Source: Cellvibrio sp. pealriver (GTDB lineage Bacteria > Pseudomonadota > Gammaproteobacteria > Pseudomonadales > Cellvibrionaceae). From it: DNA of 64,000 bases. The first letter of the stretch is position 1; each line of letters begins with the position of its first letter. Positions 17,325-26,765 of this stretch are shown piece by piece. The notes beneath the pieces were generated by a model. It had not been told where the DNA came from. It ran no database searches and saw nothing but the letters and a program-made list of their open reading frames with translations. The translations under genes and the position numbers were made by a program. The stretch lies in contig NZ_KQ236688.1 of assembly GCF_001183545.1 (NCBI RefSeq), positions 1,021,149 to 1,085,148 of the forward strand, given 5' to 3'.

Positions 17325-18459
17325 ATTGGGCTTGATTATTAACCCCTATGCAGGTTTGGGCGGCAGTGTCGGTTTAAAAGGTTCGGATGGTGAATCCATT
17401 CGTACCGAAGCGCTTGCGCGCGGTGGTGAAATGCGCGCGCCTCAACGTATGGCTCGCGCACTTCAATTTTTAGTGGGGTTCGCCGATCACATTGAGATTT
17501 ATTGCTTTGCTGGCGATATGGGTGAATCCGTTGCCCGCGAGCTGGGCTTCATAACTCACGTGATTGGCGCTGCACAACAACTTCCCAGTGAAGCATCCGA
17601 TACATGTGCAGCGGCAGCTGCGCTGATAGATCAATCAGTGGATTTAATTTTGTTTGCAGGCGGCGATGGCACTGCGCGCCTGATCGCAGATATTGTTGGC
17701 GTTCGCCAGCCCGTTCTGGGTGTTCCTTCCGGTGTAAAAATGCATTCGGGTGTTTACGCTATATCGCCGGAAGCAGCAGGTGAAATCGTCAAACAATTAC
17801 TAACGGGACAATTGGTAAACATTGCTGAGCGCGATGTTAAAGATATAGATGAAGACGCATTTCGTAATGGTCAGGTGCGTGCGCGCTTTTACGGCACTTT
17901 ACTGGTGCCGGAGGATTCGCAATTTCTGCAGCAAGTCAAAAATGCGGGCACAGAGCGCGATGAATTGGCGCAATTGGACGTTGCACAAGAAATTATACAA
18001 CAGTTACAGCCAGACACGCTTCATCTGGTTGGTCCCGGATCAACGACGCATTTATTTTTACAAGAGTTAGGTCTTGAAGGCAGCTTGCTCGGTGTAGATA
18101 TTTTATTGAATAACGAGTTGATCGCTATTGATGTAACAGCATCACAAATTCGTGAGCAGCTTGATCAATTTAGCGGGCCGGTAAAAATGATCATTACTGC
18201 AATTGGTGGTCAAGGGCATATTCTTGGACGTGGCAATCAGCAATTTACGCCGGATATTGTAAAGCGCGTTGGTAAAGAGAATATTGTTATTATCGCCGCG
18301 CGCGGAAAAATACTGGCGCTGAACGGCAGGCCTTTATTGGTAGACACTAATGATCCCTCACTGGATCAATCTTTCTGCGGTTATATGCGTGTGATTACTG
18401 GATACAACGAATCGATTATGTATCAAGTAGGTTATGCCTCCATGGGCAGCCACATATGA
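17317..18459 (+). CDS. ATP-NAD kinase family protein (AcoX-like)
   Basis: A 380-residue cytoplasmic protein of the NAD/diacylglycerol kinase superfamily. It has the N-terminal LGLIINPYAGLGGSVGLKGSDG and the phosphate-binding GGDGTARLI motif at about residues 115-123, followed by GVPSGVKMHSGVYA. This subgroup is often annotated ATP-NAD kinase or AcoX, but the substrate of most members is unproven. The GTG start overlaps the end of pdxB, and its stop overlaps the ATG of the next gene, so the three genes form a coupled operon. Confidence 0.8.
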   Translation: MFKLGLIINPYAGLGGSVGLKGSDGESIRTEALARGGEMRAPQRMARALQFLVGFADHIEIYCFAGDMGESVARELGFITHVIGAAQQLPSEASDTCAAAAALIDQSVDLILFAGGDGTARLIADIVGVRQPVLGVPSGVKMHSGVYAISPEAAGEIVKQLLTGQLVNIAERDVKDIDEDAFRNGQVRARFYGTLLVPEDSQFLQQVKNAGTERDELAQLDVAQEIIQQLQPDTLHLVGPGSTTHLFLQELGLEGSLLGVDILLNNELIAIDVTASQIREQLDQFSGPVKMIITAIGGQGHILGRGNQQFTPDIVKRVGKENIVIIAARGKILALNGRPLLVDTNDPSLDQSFCGYMRVITGYNESIMYQVGYASMGSHI

Positions 18460-19412
18460 ATGCGATTATTGAACGCCTTGAGCTGCTGGCAGAAAAAATA
18501 GCGGCGAGTGAGTTGATCGATAGTTATCGTGTATTTCATGGCCGTGGACACACATTTCCCGGATTGGAATTTGTAACGGTTGATTTTTTTCAACCAGTCA
18601 TACTGGTGACCTTGTTTGCTGAGCCACCACATAATTTTCTAACGCAGTTGATAAATAAATCGCGCTTCTTATTCGATACAAAAAAAACAGTGCTGTTGAT
18701 TCAGCGCCGCTATATTGCGGGTGCACCCAGTGAATGTATTTGGGGTGTTTTGCCCGAGCACTGCGTAGCGCGCCGCGGTAATTTACAATTTGCGTTACAT
18801 TTAGCACAGCAACAAAACAGTGGTTTCTTTTTGGATATGGAGCCGGGCAGGGCGTGGATTGAACAAAATGCCCGGAACAAGCGCATACTTAATTTATTTG
18901 CTTATACCTGTGCATTCTCGGTCGTTGCTGTTGCAGCAGGCGCAGAATGTGTGGTGAATGTGGATATGAGCAGTGCCGCGCTTAATTTGGGGCGGAGCAA
19001 TCACATTCGCAATAGTCTGGATAAATCCCGTAGCGAATTTCTTGCCGAAAATATCCTTAAATCCTGGAGTCGAATTAAAAAGCGCGGCCCTTACGATGTG
19101 GTGGTAATTGATCCTCCCTCTTATCAAAAAGGCAGTTTTATTGCAGAAAAAGATTATGCCAAAGTGATCCGTCGTTTACCTGAATTAATGCCAGAGGGTG
19201 GAATGGTGCTCGCTTGCTTAAATGCACCGGAACTAAGCGATGTTTTTTTGCGAAAACTATTTTTGGAAAATTGTACTTCTGCAGAATTTGTCGAACGCTT
19301 GCGTCCGCATAGTGACTTTCCTGATATCGACCCCGAGCAACAATTAAAATTGCTGGTATACCGTTTACCACCGGCAGTCTCTCAGGTGTCTCAAGTGCCG
19401 GAGCAGATATAA
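18456..19412 (+). CDS. Class I SAM-dependent methyltransferase (RlmI/RlmK-like)
   Basis: A 318-residue protein. The SAM-binding region is RILNLFAYTCAFSVVAVAAGA (about 148-168) with the acidic VVNVDMSS. The motif IV DPPSYQKG is the signature of rRNA m5C/m2G methyltransferases of the RlmI/RlmK superfamily. An N-terminal PUA or THUMP domain is not obvious. The target is probably rRNA but cannot be named. Translation is coupled to the previous gene by an ATGA overlap. Its stop codon is within the first unit of a tandem repeat. Confidence 0.75.
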   Translation: MNAIIERLELLAEKIAASELIDSYRVFHGRGHTFPGLEFVTVDFFQPVILVTLFAEPPHNFLTQLINKSRFLFDTKKTVLLIQRRYIAGAPSECIWGVLPEHCVARRGNLQFALHLAQQQNSGFFLDMEPGRAWIEQNARNKRILNLFAYTCAFSVVAVAAGAECVVNVDMSSAALNLGRSNHIRNSLDKSRSEFLAENILKSWSRIKKRGPYDVVVIDPPSYQKGSFIAEKDYAKVIRRLPELMPEGGMVLACLNAPELSDVFLRKLFLENCTSAEFVERLRPHSDFPDIDPEQQLKLLVYRLPPAVSQVSQVPEQI

Positions 19413-19463
19413 AGAAACAGATATAAAAAAAGAAGATATAAAAAAAGAAGATATAAAAAAACC
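19405..19463. repeat. 15-bp tandem repeat across a stop codon
   Basis: Four units of AGATATAAAAAAAGA: a 14-bp diverged first copy at 19405, then near-perfect copies at 19419, 19434 and 19449. The first copy carries the TAA stop of the methyltransferase gene; the last merges into the terminator stem. It looks like slippage-type duplication of the gene end. Confidence 0.85.
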
Positions 19464-19487
19464 AGCACGAAGCTGGTTTTTTTATAT
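19451..19487. terminator. Bidirectional terminator between methyltransferase and alaA
   Basis: A perfect 16-bp inverted repeat ATATAAAAAAACCAGC / GCTGGTTTTTTTATAT with a 5-nt loop, between convergent genes. Confidence 0.9.
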
Positions 19488-19503
19488 GGCAATCAAAGTG
19501 GGC

Positions 19504-20718
19504 TTATTGTGAATAGCGCGACAAGAAGTTGCCAAAACGTTGAATGGCTTTGGTCAAATCATCTTCGCGTGGCAAAAACACAATGCGGAAATGATCGCGG
19601 TTAGGCCAATTAAACGCAGTGCCTTGAACCAGTAACACTTTCTCTTGCAGCAAGAAATCCAGAATCATCTGCTGGTCATCTTTAATTTTGTACATGTTCA
19701 AATCCAATTTGGGGAACAAGTACAAAGCACCTTTGGGTTTTACACAAGAAAGACCCGGAATTTCTGCGATAGCTTTTAACGCAGTATCGCGCTGATCGCG
19801 CAGGCGGCCGCCAGGTACAATCAGCTCATTGATACTTTGGTAGCCACCCAATGCGGTCTGGACTGCATACATAGCCGGCACGTTTGCACACAGGCGCATA
19901 GACGACAACATTTCCAGACCTTCGATGTAACTGCGCGCGCGATGTTTTGCACCACTGATGACCATCCAGCCAGAGCGGAAGCCTGCTAAACGGTAAGCCT
20001 TTGACAGACCGTTAAAGCTCACGCACAACACATCTTGCGCGAGGCGGCCCATCGGAATGAATTGCGCATCGTCGTACAAAATTTTGCTGTAAATTTCATC
20101 GGCAAAAATAATCAGGTTATGGCGACGGGCGAGTTCAACAATCGCTTCCAACAATTCCTCGCTGTAGACAGCGCCGGTAGGATTATTCGGATTGATAACC
20201 ACAATGCCGCGGGTTCTATCGGTAATTTTGCTTTCAATATCAGCAAGGTCAGGAAACCAGTCTGATTGCTCGTCACACAGATAATGGTGAGCCTTGCCTC
20301 CGGCCAAATTGACCGCTGCCGTCCACAGCGGATAATCCGGTGCAGGAACCAATACTTCATCGCCATTGTTCAAGAGCGCTTGCATGGCCATCACGATTAG
20401 CTCGCTGGCACCGTTTCCGAGGAAAATATCTTCAATTTCAACGCCAGGAATGTCCAGACGTTGGCATTCGTGCATGATGGCTTTGCGTGCGGCAAACAAA
20501 CCTTTGGATGCGGTATAACCTTCGGCATTGGCGAGGTTATGGATGACGTCCTGGATGATTTCATCCGGCGCCGAAAAACCAAACGGGGCAGGGTTGCCGA
20601 TGTTCAGTTTAAGAATACGATGGCCTTCTTCTTCGAGGCGGTTAGCATGCTCGAGTACCGGGCCGCGAATGTCATAGCAAACTCCATTGAGTTTGTCGGA
20701 TTTCTTAATCGGGTTCAT
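19504..20718 (-). CDS. alaA: Alanine aminotransferase AlaA-like (class I/II PLP enzyme)
   Basis: A 404-residue PLP-dependent aminotransferase that matches the E. coli AlaA/YfbQ type, which makes alanine from pyruvate and glutamate. Visible features are the start SDKLNGVCYDIRGPVLEHA, the substrate loop LNIGNPAPFGF (38-48), NPNNPTGAVYS (176-186), FADEIYSKI (205-213) and the Schiff-base lysine K240 in SFNGLSKAYRLAGFRSGW. The length is typical. It is monocistronic, divergent from msrB. Confidence 0.88.
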   Translation of the reverse strand: MNPIKKSDKLNGVCYDIRGPVLEHANRLEEEGHRILKLNIGNPAPFGFSAPDEIIQDVIHNLANAEGYTASKGLFAARKAIMHECQRLDIPGVEIEDIFLGNGASELIVMAMQALLNNGDEVLVPAPDYPLWTAAVNLAGGKAHHYLCDEQSDWFPDLADIESKITDRTRGIVVINPNNPTGAVYSEELLEAIVELARRHNLIIFADEIYSKILYDDAQFIPMGRLAQDVLCVSFNGLSKAYRLAGFRSGWMVISGAKHRARSYIEGLEMLSSMRLCANVPAMYAVQTALGGYQSINELIVPGGRLRDQRDTALKAIAEIPGLSCVKPKGALYLFPKLDLNMYKIKDDQQMILDFLLQEKVLLVQGTAFNWPNRDHFRIVFLPREDDLTKAIQRFGNFLSRYSQ

Positions 20719-20814
20719 TTGCAGTAAGATGCCTTGATTGCGGTAACGCGTGATTGCGGTTGAAAAACACTCGAATAATCGACCTTAACTAGTTGATCTG
20801 TCAAGGAAATCCTT

Positions 20815-21210
20815 ATGGCTGATAACGAAAAATTGAACGATGCCTATTGGCGTGAAAAACTGACACCCGAGCAGTACCGGATTTGCCGGGAAAAGGGCAC
20901 CGAGCGCCCCTTCACAGGTGAATATTGGCAGGAGTTTAGTGCGGGTGATTATCGCTGCCGCTGCTGCGGTGAATTATTATTTGATGCGGATACCAAGTTT
21001 GATGCCGGTTGTGGTTGGCCAAGTTTTTATGCTCCCGCTGTGAAAGCGGCGATTAAAGAGCAGTTGGATACCAGCCATGGTATGTATCGGACCGAGGTGC
21101 TCTGTCGCAAGTGTGATTGTCACTTGGGGCATGTATTTACCGATGGCCCTGAACCCACCGGTCTGCGTTATTGCATTAACTCAGCGTCCATTTTATTTGA
21201 TAAAAAATAG
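20815..21210 (+). CDS. msrB: Peptide-methionine (R)-S-oxide reductase MsrB
   Basis: A 131-residue cytoplasmic repair enzyme that reduces methionine R-sulfoxide in proteins. Zinc cysteines are the pairs C48/C51 (CRCC) and C97/C100 (CRKC). The substrate pocket is GCGWPSFY (65-72), and the catalytic Cys120 is in RYCINSAS. The resolving cysteine position and thioredoxin dependence are assumed from family. ATG at 20815 follows AAGGAAA-like spacing. A terminator follows the stop. Confidence 0.95.
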   Translation: MADNEKLNDAYWREKLTPEQYRICREKGTERPFTGEYWQEFSAGDYRCRCCGELLFDADTKFDAGCGWPSFYAPAVKAAIKEQLDTSHGMYRTEVLCRKCDCHLGHVFTDGPEPTGLRYCINSASILFDKK

Positions 21211-21213
21211 GCC

Positions 21214-21241
21214 ATGCCGGTTAGCTACCGGCATACTTTTT
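21214..21241 (+). terminator. Terminator after msrB
   Basis: An 8-bp stem ATGCCGGT / ACCGGCAT, 5-nt loop, then ACTTTTT. The remaining 210 nt up to the RND operon show no clear additional element. Confidence 0.75.
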
Positions 21242-21455
21242 CATCATGGTTTGCCTTCTGGATTACCTCTTCTTTTTTACACAATTGCAGGGTTAAGTTG
21301 GAATTTGTAAACAAGTGTTAAATATTCTCTGCTAGCAGGCAATGCCTGACCTTAAATGCGTTTACTCGCGTAATCTCTTATTCATAAATTTTATTTGGTA
21401 TCTGTAGCTAGCGCCGATACCTGTTTAACTGTTGCCAATTTCCAGGGAGAAGCCT

Positions 21456-22613
21456 ATGTCGTTGTTACCGTACTTTGTCCGAAGTGGCATTGTTCAAGGT
21501 GGTGTTGTTCGACACAAAATTATCCAAAGCAGTATTTTAATAGGTTGTGTATTGATCGGAGGATTTTCCTGTATTGCCAATGCGCAAGCGCCTGCCGCAG
21601 TTGAGGTTATCGTACAGGGGGTGAGTGTTAAAAGTTTGACCACAAACATAGAAGCCTTGGGAACCCTGAAAGCAAACGAGTCCATTTCATTAACATCCAA
21701 CGAAACCAAAAAAGTAACGCGGATTAATTTTGAAGACGGGCAGCGTGTGGATAAAGGACAGGTGTTGGTAGAAATGACCAGCAGGGAAGAGTCTGCTTTG
21801 TTGGAAGAGGCTCGTTTTAATGCCGATGAAGCAAAAAAGCAGTTGGATCGTGTGCGCGAGTTGGCCAAGCGTGGCGCTGCAGCCCAATCATTACTTGATC
21901 AGCGGATACGAGAATTTGAAGCAGCGCGGGCGCGTTATAACGCGACTGAATCCCGTTTGAAAGATTTAATTTTACTCGCGCCTTTTTCAGGCGTTGTCGG
22001 TTTGCGTGAGGTGAGCGTTGGCGCATTGGTGTCTCCCGGTGACCAAATAACCACGCTGAATGACGATTCAAAAATGAAATTGGATTTCACTGTGCCAGCG
22101 GTTTATTTGCGCAGTCTTTCGGTGGGATTGCCTATTGTGGCGAAGAGTCGCGATTTGGGTGACAAACTATTTCATGGCGAAGTATTCAGTATTGATAACC
22201 AGATTGATGATGTAACGCGTTCAATAAAGGTTCGCGCACTGTTAAATAATGAGGAGCATGAATTAAAGCAGGGCATGTTGATGTTGGTGGATTTAAAAGC
22301 AGGCGCGCGCGATGCGCTTGTTATCTCCGAATCGGCATTGGTGCCTTTGGGCAGCAATAATTTTGTATTCGTGCTCAAACAAGATCAAGGCAGCAGTGTT
22401 GTTGAACGTCGCCAAATTTCAATTGGCGAGCGTTTACCCGGCGCTGTAGAGGTGCTGAAAGGTTTGGATATTGGGGACAAAGTGGTTACGCACGGATTGC
22501 AGAAAATCCGCCCCGGGCAAAAAGTATCGGTGATGGCAGAAGAAAAGCCCGTTGCTGAACATGCTCAGGGTGAAAAACATTTGTCTGATTTGATTACATC
22601 TAAAAATAACTGA
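21456..22613 (+). CDS. RND efflux periplasmic adaptor (membrane fusion protein) 1
   Basis: A 385-residue adaptor linking an RND pump to an outer-membrane channel. The N-terminus (to about residue 45) is a basic then hydrophobic export signal ending ANAQA. It has a biotinyl-lipoyl half motif (FEDGQRVDKGQVLVEM) and its partner half (LLAPFSGVVGLREVSVGALVSPGD) around a coiled hairpin (ARFNADEAKKQLDRVRELAKRGA). A beta-barrel domain and membrane-proximal part follow. ATG at 21456 follows GGGAGA at 5 nt; an upstream TTG is rejected. The downstream permease starts 11 nt later. No outer-membrane partner or regulator is adjacent. Confidence 0.88.
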   Translation: MSLLPYFVRSGIVQGGVVRHKIIQSSILIGCVLIGGFSCIANAQAPAAVEVIVQGVSVKSLTTNIEALGTLKANESISLTSNETKKVTRINFEDGQRVDKGQVLVEMTSREESALLEEARFNADEAKKQLDRVRELAKRGAAAQSLLDQRIREFEAARARYNATESRLKDLILLAPFSGVVGLREVSVGALVSPGDQITTLNDDSKMKLDFTVPAVYLRSLSVGLPIVAKSRDLGDKLFHGEVFSIDNQIDDVTRSIKVRALLNNEEHELKQGMLMLVDLKAGARDALVISESALVPLGSNNFVFVLKQDQGSSVVERRQISIGERLPGAVEVLKGLDIGDKVVTHGLQKIRPGQKVSVMAEEKPVAEHAQGEKHLSDLITSKNN

Positions 22614-22624
22614 GGGTATGACCA

Positions 22625-25600
22625 ATGATGCTCTCGGATTTGTCCATCAAACGGCCGGTGTTTGCATCGGTTATTTCTATTTTGTTAATTGCATTTGGTC
22701 TTGTCGCGTTTGAACGTTTGACCTTGCGTGAATACCCCAATATCGATCCTCCTGTGGTTTCCATTCGCACTAACTATCCTGGTGCAGCGGCAACTATTGT
22801 TGAAACCCGCATTACCAAAGTAATTGAAGATCGTATTTCCGGTGTTGAAGGTATCCGCTTTATTGAATCCTCCAGTGAAAATGGCATTTCCAATATTGTG
22901 GTGCAATTTGATACTGGTCACGACATGGATTCTGCTGCAAATGATATTCGTGACCGCGTTAATGGTGCGGTGGGGAATTTACCGATAGAAGCAGAACCGC
23001 CGGAAGTACAAAAAGTTAGCTCCGATGAAGATGTCATTCTTTGGTTTAACCTGGCTGGCGAAAATATGACGATGCCGGAGCTGTCCGACTACGCGCAACG
23101 TTATTTAATTGATCGCTTCTCGGTAATTGATGGAGTTGCACGCGTACGTATCGGAGGTGAGCAGCGCTATGCCATGCGTATCTGGTTGGACAGGCGTGAA
23201 TTGGCTGCGCGGGATCTCACCGTAAATGATGTTGAGTCTGCTTTGCGCGCAGAAAATATTGAATTGCCAGCGGGTAGCATTGAATCGCTTGAGCGGCAAT
23301 TTACTGTGCGTATGGCGCGCACGTATCGAACCGTCGAACAATTCAATCAATTAGTTGTTAAGCGCGGATCTGATGGGCATCTAATTCGTTTGGGTGATAT
23401 TGCAAAAGTAGAAAAAGGCACTGAGGAGGATCGCAACTTATTTCGTGGTAATGGCGTCACTCAGGTAGGCATAGGCATTGTTAAACAATCAACCGCAAAT
23501 ACAATTGATGTGGCGCGCGGCGCAAAACTGGAACGCGATAAAATCAATGCAATTTTGCCCAAAGGCATGAAGCTGGAAGACAGTTACGATAGCTCGGTAT
23601 TTGTCGAACGCGCTATTCACGAAGTGTATATCACCTTGGGTATTGCGATTGCGTTGGTTGTATTAGTCATTTATTTATTCCTTGGCAGCATTCGCGCAAT
23701 GTTGGTACCGGCAGTGGCAGTACCCGTTTCAATTATTGCAACTTTTACTGTTCTGGCGGTGCTCGGTTTTTCAGTCAACATGCTGACATTGTTGGCGTTG
23801 GTGCTGGCAATTGGTTTGGTTGTGGATGATGCGATTGTCGTACTTGAAAATATTGTCCGGCACATCGAAGAGAAAGGGAAGTCGCCTTTGCTTGCCGCAT
23901 TTGATGGTACACGTGAGGTTGGTTTTGCCGTGATCGCGACCACCTTGGTGTTGATTGCGATTTTTGTGCCTATCGTATTTTTGAAAGGTGATGTTGGTAG
24001 ATTGTTCTCTGAGTTTGCCATTACGATGGCGGCTGCCGTAGGCTTTTCATCGCTGATTGCGTTAACGTTATCACCCATGCTTGCTTCAAAAGTATTGGTG
24101 CGCAATGAAAATAAAAACAGTTTTGTTGAGCATATTAATCGCTGGATGTTGCGCCTGCGCGTGAAATACCAAAATGGAATTCGCGCGTGTTTGCGTCGCT
24201 CAAAGTTGGTCATTGCAAGCTTTTCATTATTGCTGCTGGGATGTTTTTTTCTTGCACAGCAAATTCCGTCTGAATATGCACCGCGTGAAGACAGGGGAAC
24301 ATTCTTTGTCATGGTAAATGGCCCTGAAGGTGCCAGTTACGCTTATATGGAAGAATACATGACGGAAATTGAAAGCCGCATGATGCAATATGTAGACAAG
24401 GGTGAGATCAGCCGCTTAATGGTGCGTGCTCCGCGTGGTTTTGGCGCAATTGAAAGTTTTAACTCCGGCATGATTATCGCCGTGATGAATGACTGGAGCG
24501 AACGCCGTGGAGCATTTGTGGTGATGGATGAGATCCGCCAGAAACTTGCTGATTTACCAGGTGTTACTGCTGCGCCAGTTATGCGTCAGGGTTTTGGCTC
24601 ACAAGCGACCAAACCAGTGCAGTTTGTTTTGGGTGGCGGCACCTACGAAGAACTGGCGCAGTGGCGCGATATTCTGTTGGAAAAATTGGAGCAGAATAAT
24701 CCTGGTTTGGTAGGTATCGATTGGGATTACAAAGAAACCAAGCCACAAGTTGAAGTGATGATTGATACCAATCGCGCCGCTGATTTGGGTGTGAGCGTTA
24801 ACAATATTGGTCGTACACTTGAAGCAATGCTCGGTTCCCGTCGTGCAACAACCTATATTGATGATGGTGAAGAGTACGATGTCATTTTGCAAGGGGAGCG
24901 CGATGAGCAACGTACCACAACCAGTTTGCAGAATATGTACGTGCGCTCCGAGCGCTCCGGCGAATTAATTCCTTTGTCTAATTTGGTTACATTAAAAGAA
25001 GTAGCCGATGCGAGCCGCTTGAATCGCTACAACCGTATGCGTTCATTAACCATTGAAGCAAACCTTGCTGACAACCTTGCGCTGGGTGATGCGCTTGCGC
25101 ATTTAAATGGTCTTGTGCGTGAGCATTTGCCGCCGACAGCGATGGTAGATTACAAAGGGCTTTCACGCGATTTCCAATCCGCAGGCAGCTCGGTCATGTT
25201 TATTTTCCTGCTCGGGATTTTAATTACTTTTCTGGTATTGGCTGCGCAGTTTGAAAGTTATATTCATCCATTCGTTATCATGCTGACCGTACCTCTAGCA
25301 ATTCTAGGTGGAATGTTAGGTCTATATTTGACTGGTAGTAGTTTTAATCTCTACTCGCAGATTGGTTTGATTATGTTGATTGGATTAGCGGCTAAAAACG
25401 GAATTTTAATTGTCGAGTTTGCCAATCAGTTGCGTGACCGTGGAGTGGAATTTACGGATGCGTTACTGGAGGCATCGTCTGCACGTTTACGCCCCATTTT
25501 GATGACTAGCCTGACTGCCGTAGCGGGTGCTATACCATTGGTGATTTCATCGGGTGCAGGCGCAGAAACGCGGTTCGTTATCGGTATTGTTGTTATTTCC

Positions 25601-25741
25601 GGCGTATTGGTTGCTACTGTGTTAACGCTATTTTTAGTGCCTGTTGCCTACAGTTTATTGGCTCGTAATACAGGTTCACCAGGTGATGTAGAGCGTAGAT
25701 TGTTGCAAGAACAAGCGCGATACGCGGGGGATGAAGATTAA
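22625..25741 (+). CDS. RND (HAE1-type) efflux permease 1
   Basis: A 1038-residue inner-membrane proton-driven pump. It starts MMLSDLSIKRPVFASVISILLIAFG, with the first helix typical of AcrB/MexI-like transporters. Conserved GLVVDDAIVVLENI near residues 395-410 contains the proton-relay aspartates. Two large periplasmic loops follow TM1 and TM7 (AQQIPSEYAPREDRGTFFVMV). The C-terminal part has AAKNGILIVEFANQLRD and RLRPILMTSLTAVAGAIPLV. The family exports drugs, solvents or metabolites, and the substrate cannot be read from the sequence. It forms a two-gene operon with the adaptor. Confidence 0.9.
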   Translation: MMLSDLSIKRPVFASVISILLIAFGLVAFERLTLREYPNIDPPVVSIRTNYPGAAATIVETRITKVIEDRISGVEGIRFIESSSENGISNIVVQFDTGHDMDSAANDIRDRVNGAVGNLPIEAEPPEVQKVSSDEDVILWFNLAGENMTMPELSDYAQRYLIDRFSVIDGVARVRIGGEQRYAMRIWLDRRELAARDLTVNDVESALRAENIELPAGSIESLERQFTVRMARTYRTVEQFNQLVVKRGSDGHLIRLGDIAKVEKGTEEDRNLFRGNGVTQVGIGIVKQSTANTIDVARGAKLERDKINAILPKGMKLEDSYDSSVFVERAIHEVYITLGIAIALVVLVIYLFLGSIRAMLVPAVAVPVSIIATFTVLAVLGFSVNMLTLLALVLAIGLVVDDAIVVLENIVRHIEEKGKSPLLAAFDGTREVGFAVIATTLVLIAIFVPIVFLKGDVGRLFSEFAITMAAAVGFSSLIALTLSPMLASKVLVRNENKNSFVEHINRWMLRLRVKYQNGIRACLRRSKLVIASFSLLLLGCFFLAQQIPSEYAPREDRGTFFVMVNGPEGASYAYMEEYMTEIESRMMQYVDKGEISRLMVRAPRGFGAIESFNSGMIIAVMNDWSERRGAFVVMDEIRQKLADLPGVTAAPVMRQGFGSQATKPVQFVLGGGTYEELAQWRDILLEKLEQNNPGLVGIDWDYKETKPQVEVMIDTNRAADLGVSVNNIGRTLEAMLGSRRATTYIDDGEEYDVILQGERDEQRTTTSLQNMYVRSERSGELIPLSNLVTLKEVADASRLNRYNRMRSLTIEANLADNLALGDALAHLNGLVREHLPPTAMVDYKGLSRDFQSAGSSVMFIFLLGILITFLVLAAQFESYIHPFVIMLTVPLAILGGMLGLYLTGSSFNLYSQIGLIMLIGLAAKNGILIVEFANQLRDRGVEFTDALLEASSARLRPILMTSLTAVAGAIPLVISSGAGAETRFVIGIVVISGVLVATVLTLFLVPVAYSLLARNTGSPGDVERRLLQEQARYAGDED

Positions 25742-25756
25742 TATCGTTCTTCATGC

Positions 25757-25803
25757 CAAAGTAAGTGGAAATATTTAACGTCTTGAAGTTTCCACTTACT
25801 TTG
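25757..25803. terminator. Long hairpin between convergent genes
   Basis: A perfect 15-bp stem CAAAGTAAGTGGAAA / TTTCCACTTACTTTG with a 17-nt loop. It lacks a downstream T-run, so termination may be weak or the hairpin may protect the 3' end of the RND mRNA. Confidence 0.6.
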
Positions 25804-25824
25804 ATGTGAGGCCTGATGTGTAAT

Positions 25825-26622
25825 TTAATGCGTGTGGTCACTGTGCTGATTTGGGTGTTGAGTTTGATAGTTAGGATCAACATCTGCAGGATGAATTGCA
25901 TCAGTTACCGATGTGTCTTGTTTAAATAATAATTGGCTCGACGCAACCCAGCCTTTATCTCCGTGTGCCTGAATAACAAAGTGCCCATCAGGTGTATCCA
26001 TTCCACCAACCGTTAAATTTTCTCCGCGCGTAAAGCTCACCTGATAGCGTTGTCCATCATCGCCTTCAATATGTCCATACCAACTAATACTGTTGTAATC
26101 GTGTTTTTCTATCCTGTCGATAGTGACTTTATACTCGTTGGATTTTTCATCGACACGCACACTAACTTGATCTCCCGGCATCAAGGTTTCAATTTTTAAA
26201 CTATCCAGTTCAATAAATTGTCTGCCGTCATTAAATTCTTCTTCTGCCAAGGGCAGTTCACGATGGATGGTATCGGTCGCAGTCCAGGTGGTTGTGCGTT
26301 TAGCTGCCGCGGCAACATCTTCAGAATTAAAGTGTTGATCAGGGCGGCGTGCTTGCATTGCAGTTAAACGGTCTTGAAGTTCTGCACTTAATTCTGGTTG
26401 ATTGTTCGGCGCACTGCCGATTTTTTCAGAACTCATATGTTGCGGTGAGGTATTGGTAGCTTGAGTGGTGGTAATGGTGCGTTCATTTTTTATCGATGAC
26501 GGCTCAACTTTTACGGAGGCAATTTTTTGCTCGGGTTTGGTAAGAAAATAAAAGATGGTGATAACCAAGGTACCGATCATGATTATTTTTAGCCATAAGT
26601 GCTGCTGGGTTTTCATAGGCAT
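25825..26622 (-). CDS. Membrane-anchored protein resembling a metzincin prodomain
   Basis: A 265-residue protein downstream of the metalloprotease gene on the same strand, 143 nt away. Residues about 10-28 are one hydrophobic helix (signal anchor) without a clear cleavage site. A low-complexity T/S/Q linker follows. The folded part (about 130-235) has LPLAEEEFNDGRQFIELDSLK, LMPGDQVSVRV, YGHIEGDDGQRYQVSFTR and GGMDTPDGHFVIQ. This resembles the N-terminal prodomains that I recall from bacterial reprolysin-type proteases, where a Pro-Gly-Asp turn and Gly-His-(Ile/Val)-x-Gly occur. The last 22 residues are His-rich (H244, H256, H260, H263, H265). A trans-acting chaperone or inhibitor of the neighbour is inferred, not shown. 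Confidence 0.55.
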   Translation of the reverse strand: MPMKTQQHLWLKIIMIGTLVITIFYFLTKPEQKIASVKVEPSSIKNERTITTTQATNTSPQHMSSEKIGSAPNNQPELSAELQDRLTAMQARRPDQHFNSEDVAAAAKRTTTWTATDTIHRELPLAEEEFNDGRQFIELDSLKIETLMPGDQVSVRVDEKSNEYKVTIDRIEKHDYNSISWYGHIEGDDGQRYQVSFTRGENLTVGGMDTPDGHFVIQAHGDKGWVASSQLLFKQDTSVTDAIHPADVDPNYQTQHPNQHSDHTH

Positions 26623-26643
26623 CTCGTTATTATCAGTGTGGTG

Positions 26644-26677
26644 TTTTTACATCGCAGTATTTTTTACATCGCAGTAT
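26644..26677. repeat. 17-bp perfect tandem duplication
   Basis: TTTTTACATCGCAGTAT occurs twice back to back (26644-26660 and 26661-26677) in the gap between the protease and the prodomain-like gene. The repeated block lies just upstream of the latter's start. Confidence 0.9.
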
Positions 26678-26713
26678 TTTTTATAGTGCAATTCAATAGA
26701 TGAATGTTGGCGA

Positions 26714-26753
26714 ACAGGAGCCTGTTCTTGCATTGTTAACAGCAGGCTCCTGT
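26714..26753 (-). terminator. Hairpin after metalloprotease gene
   Basis: An 11-bp stem ACAGGAGCCTG / CAGGCTCCTGT with an 18-nt loop lies 12 nt after the protease stop. There is no T-tract on the minus strand side, so partial read-through to the next gene is likely. It could set different levels of protease and prodomain-like protein. Confidence 0.55.
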
Positions 26754-26765
26754 GCGTACTACACA

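Noticed and set aside
19405..19463. Tandem repeat as a CRISPR array
   Set aside because: Units are only 15 bp, directly adjacent and without spacers; no cas genes are present.
23671..24312. 213-residue open frame on the minus strand inside RND permease 1
   Set aside because: Antisense shadow of a conserved transporter gene, rich in Ser/Thr as expected for such shadows.
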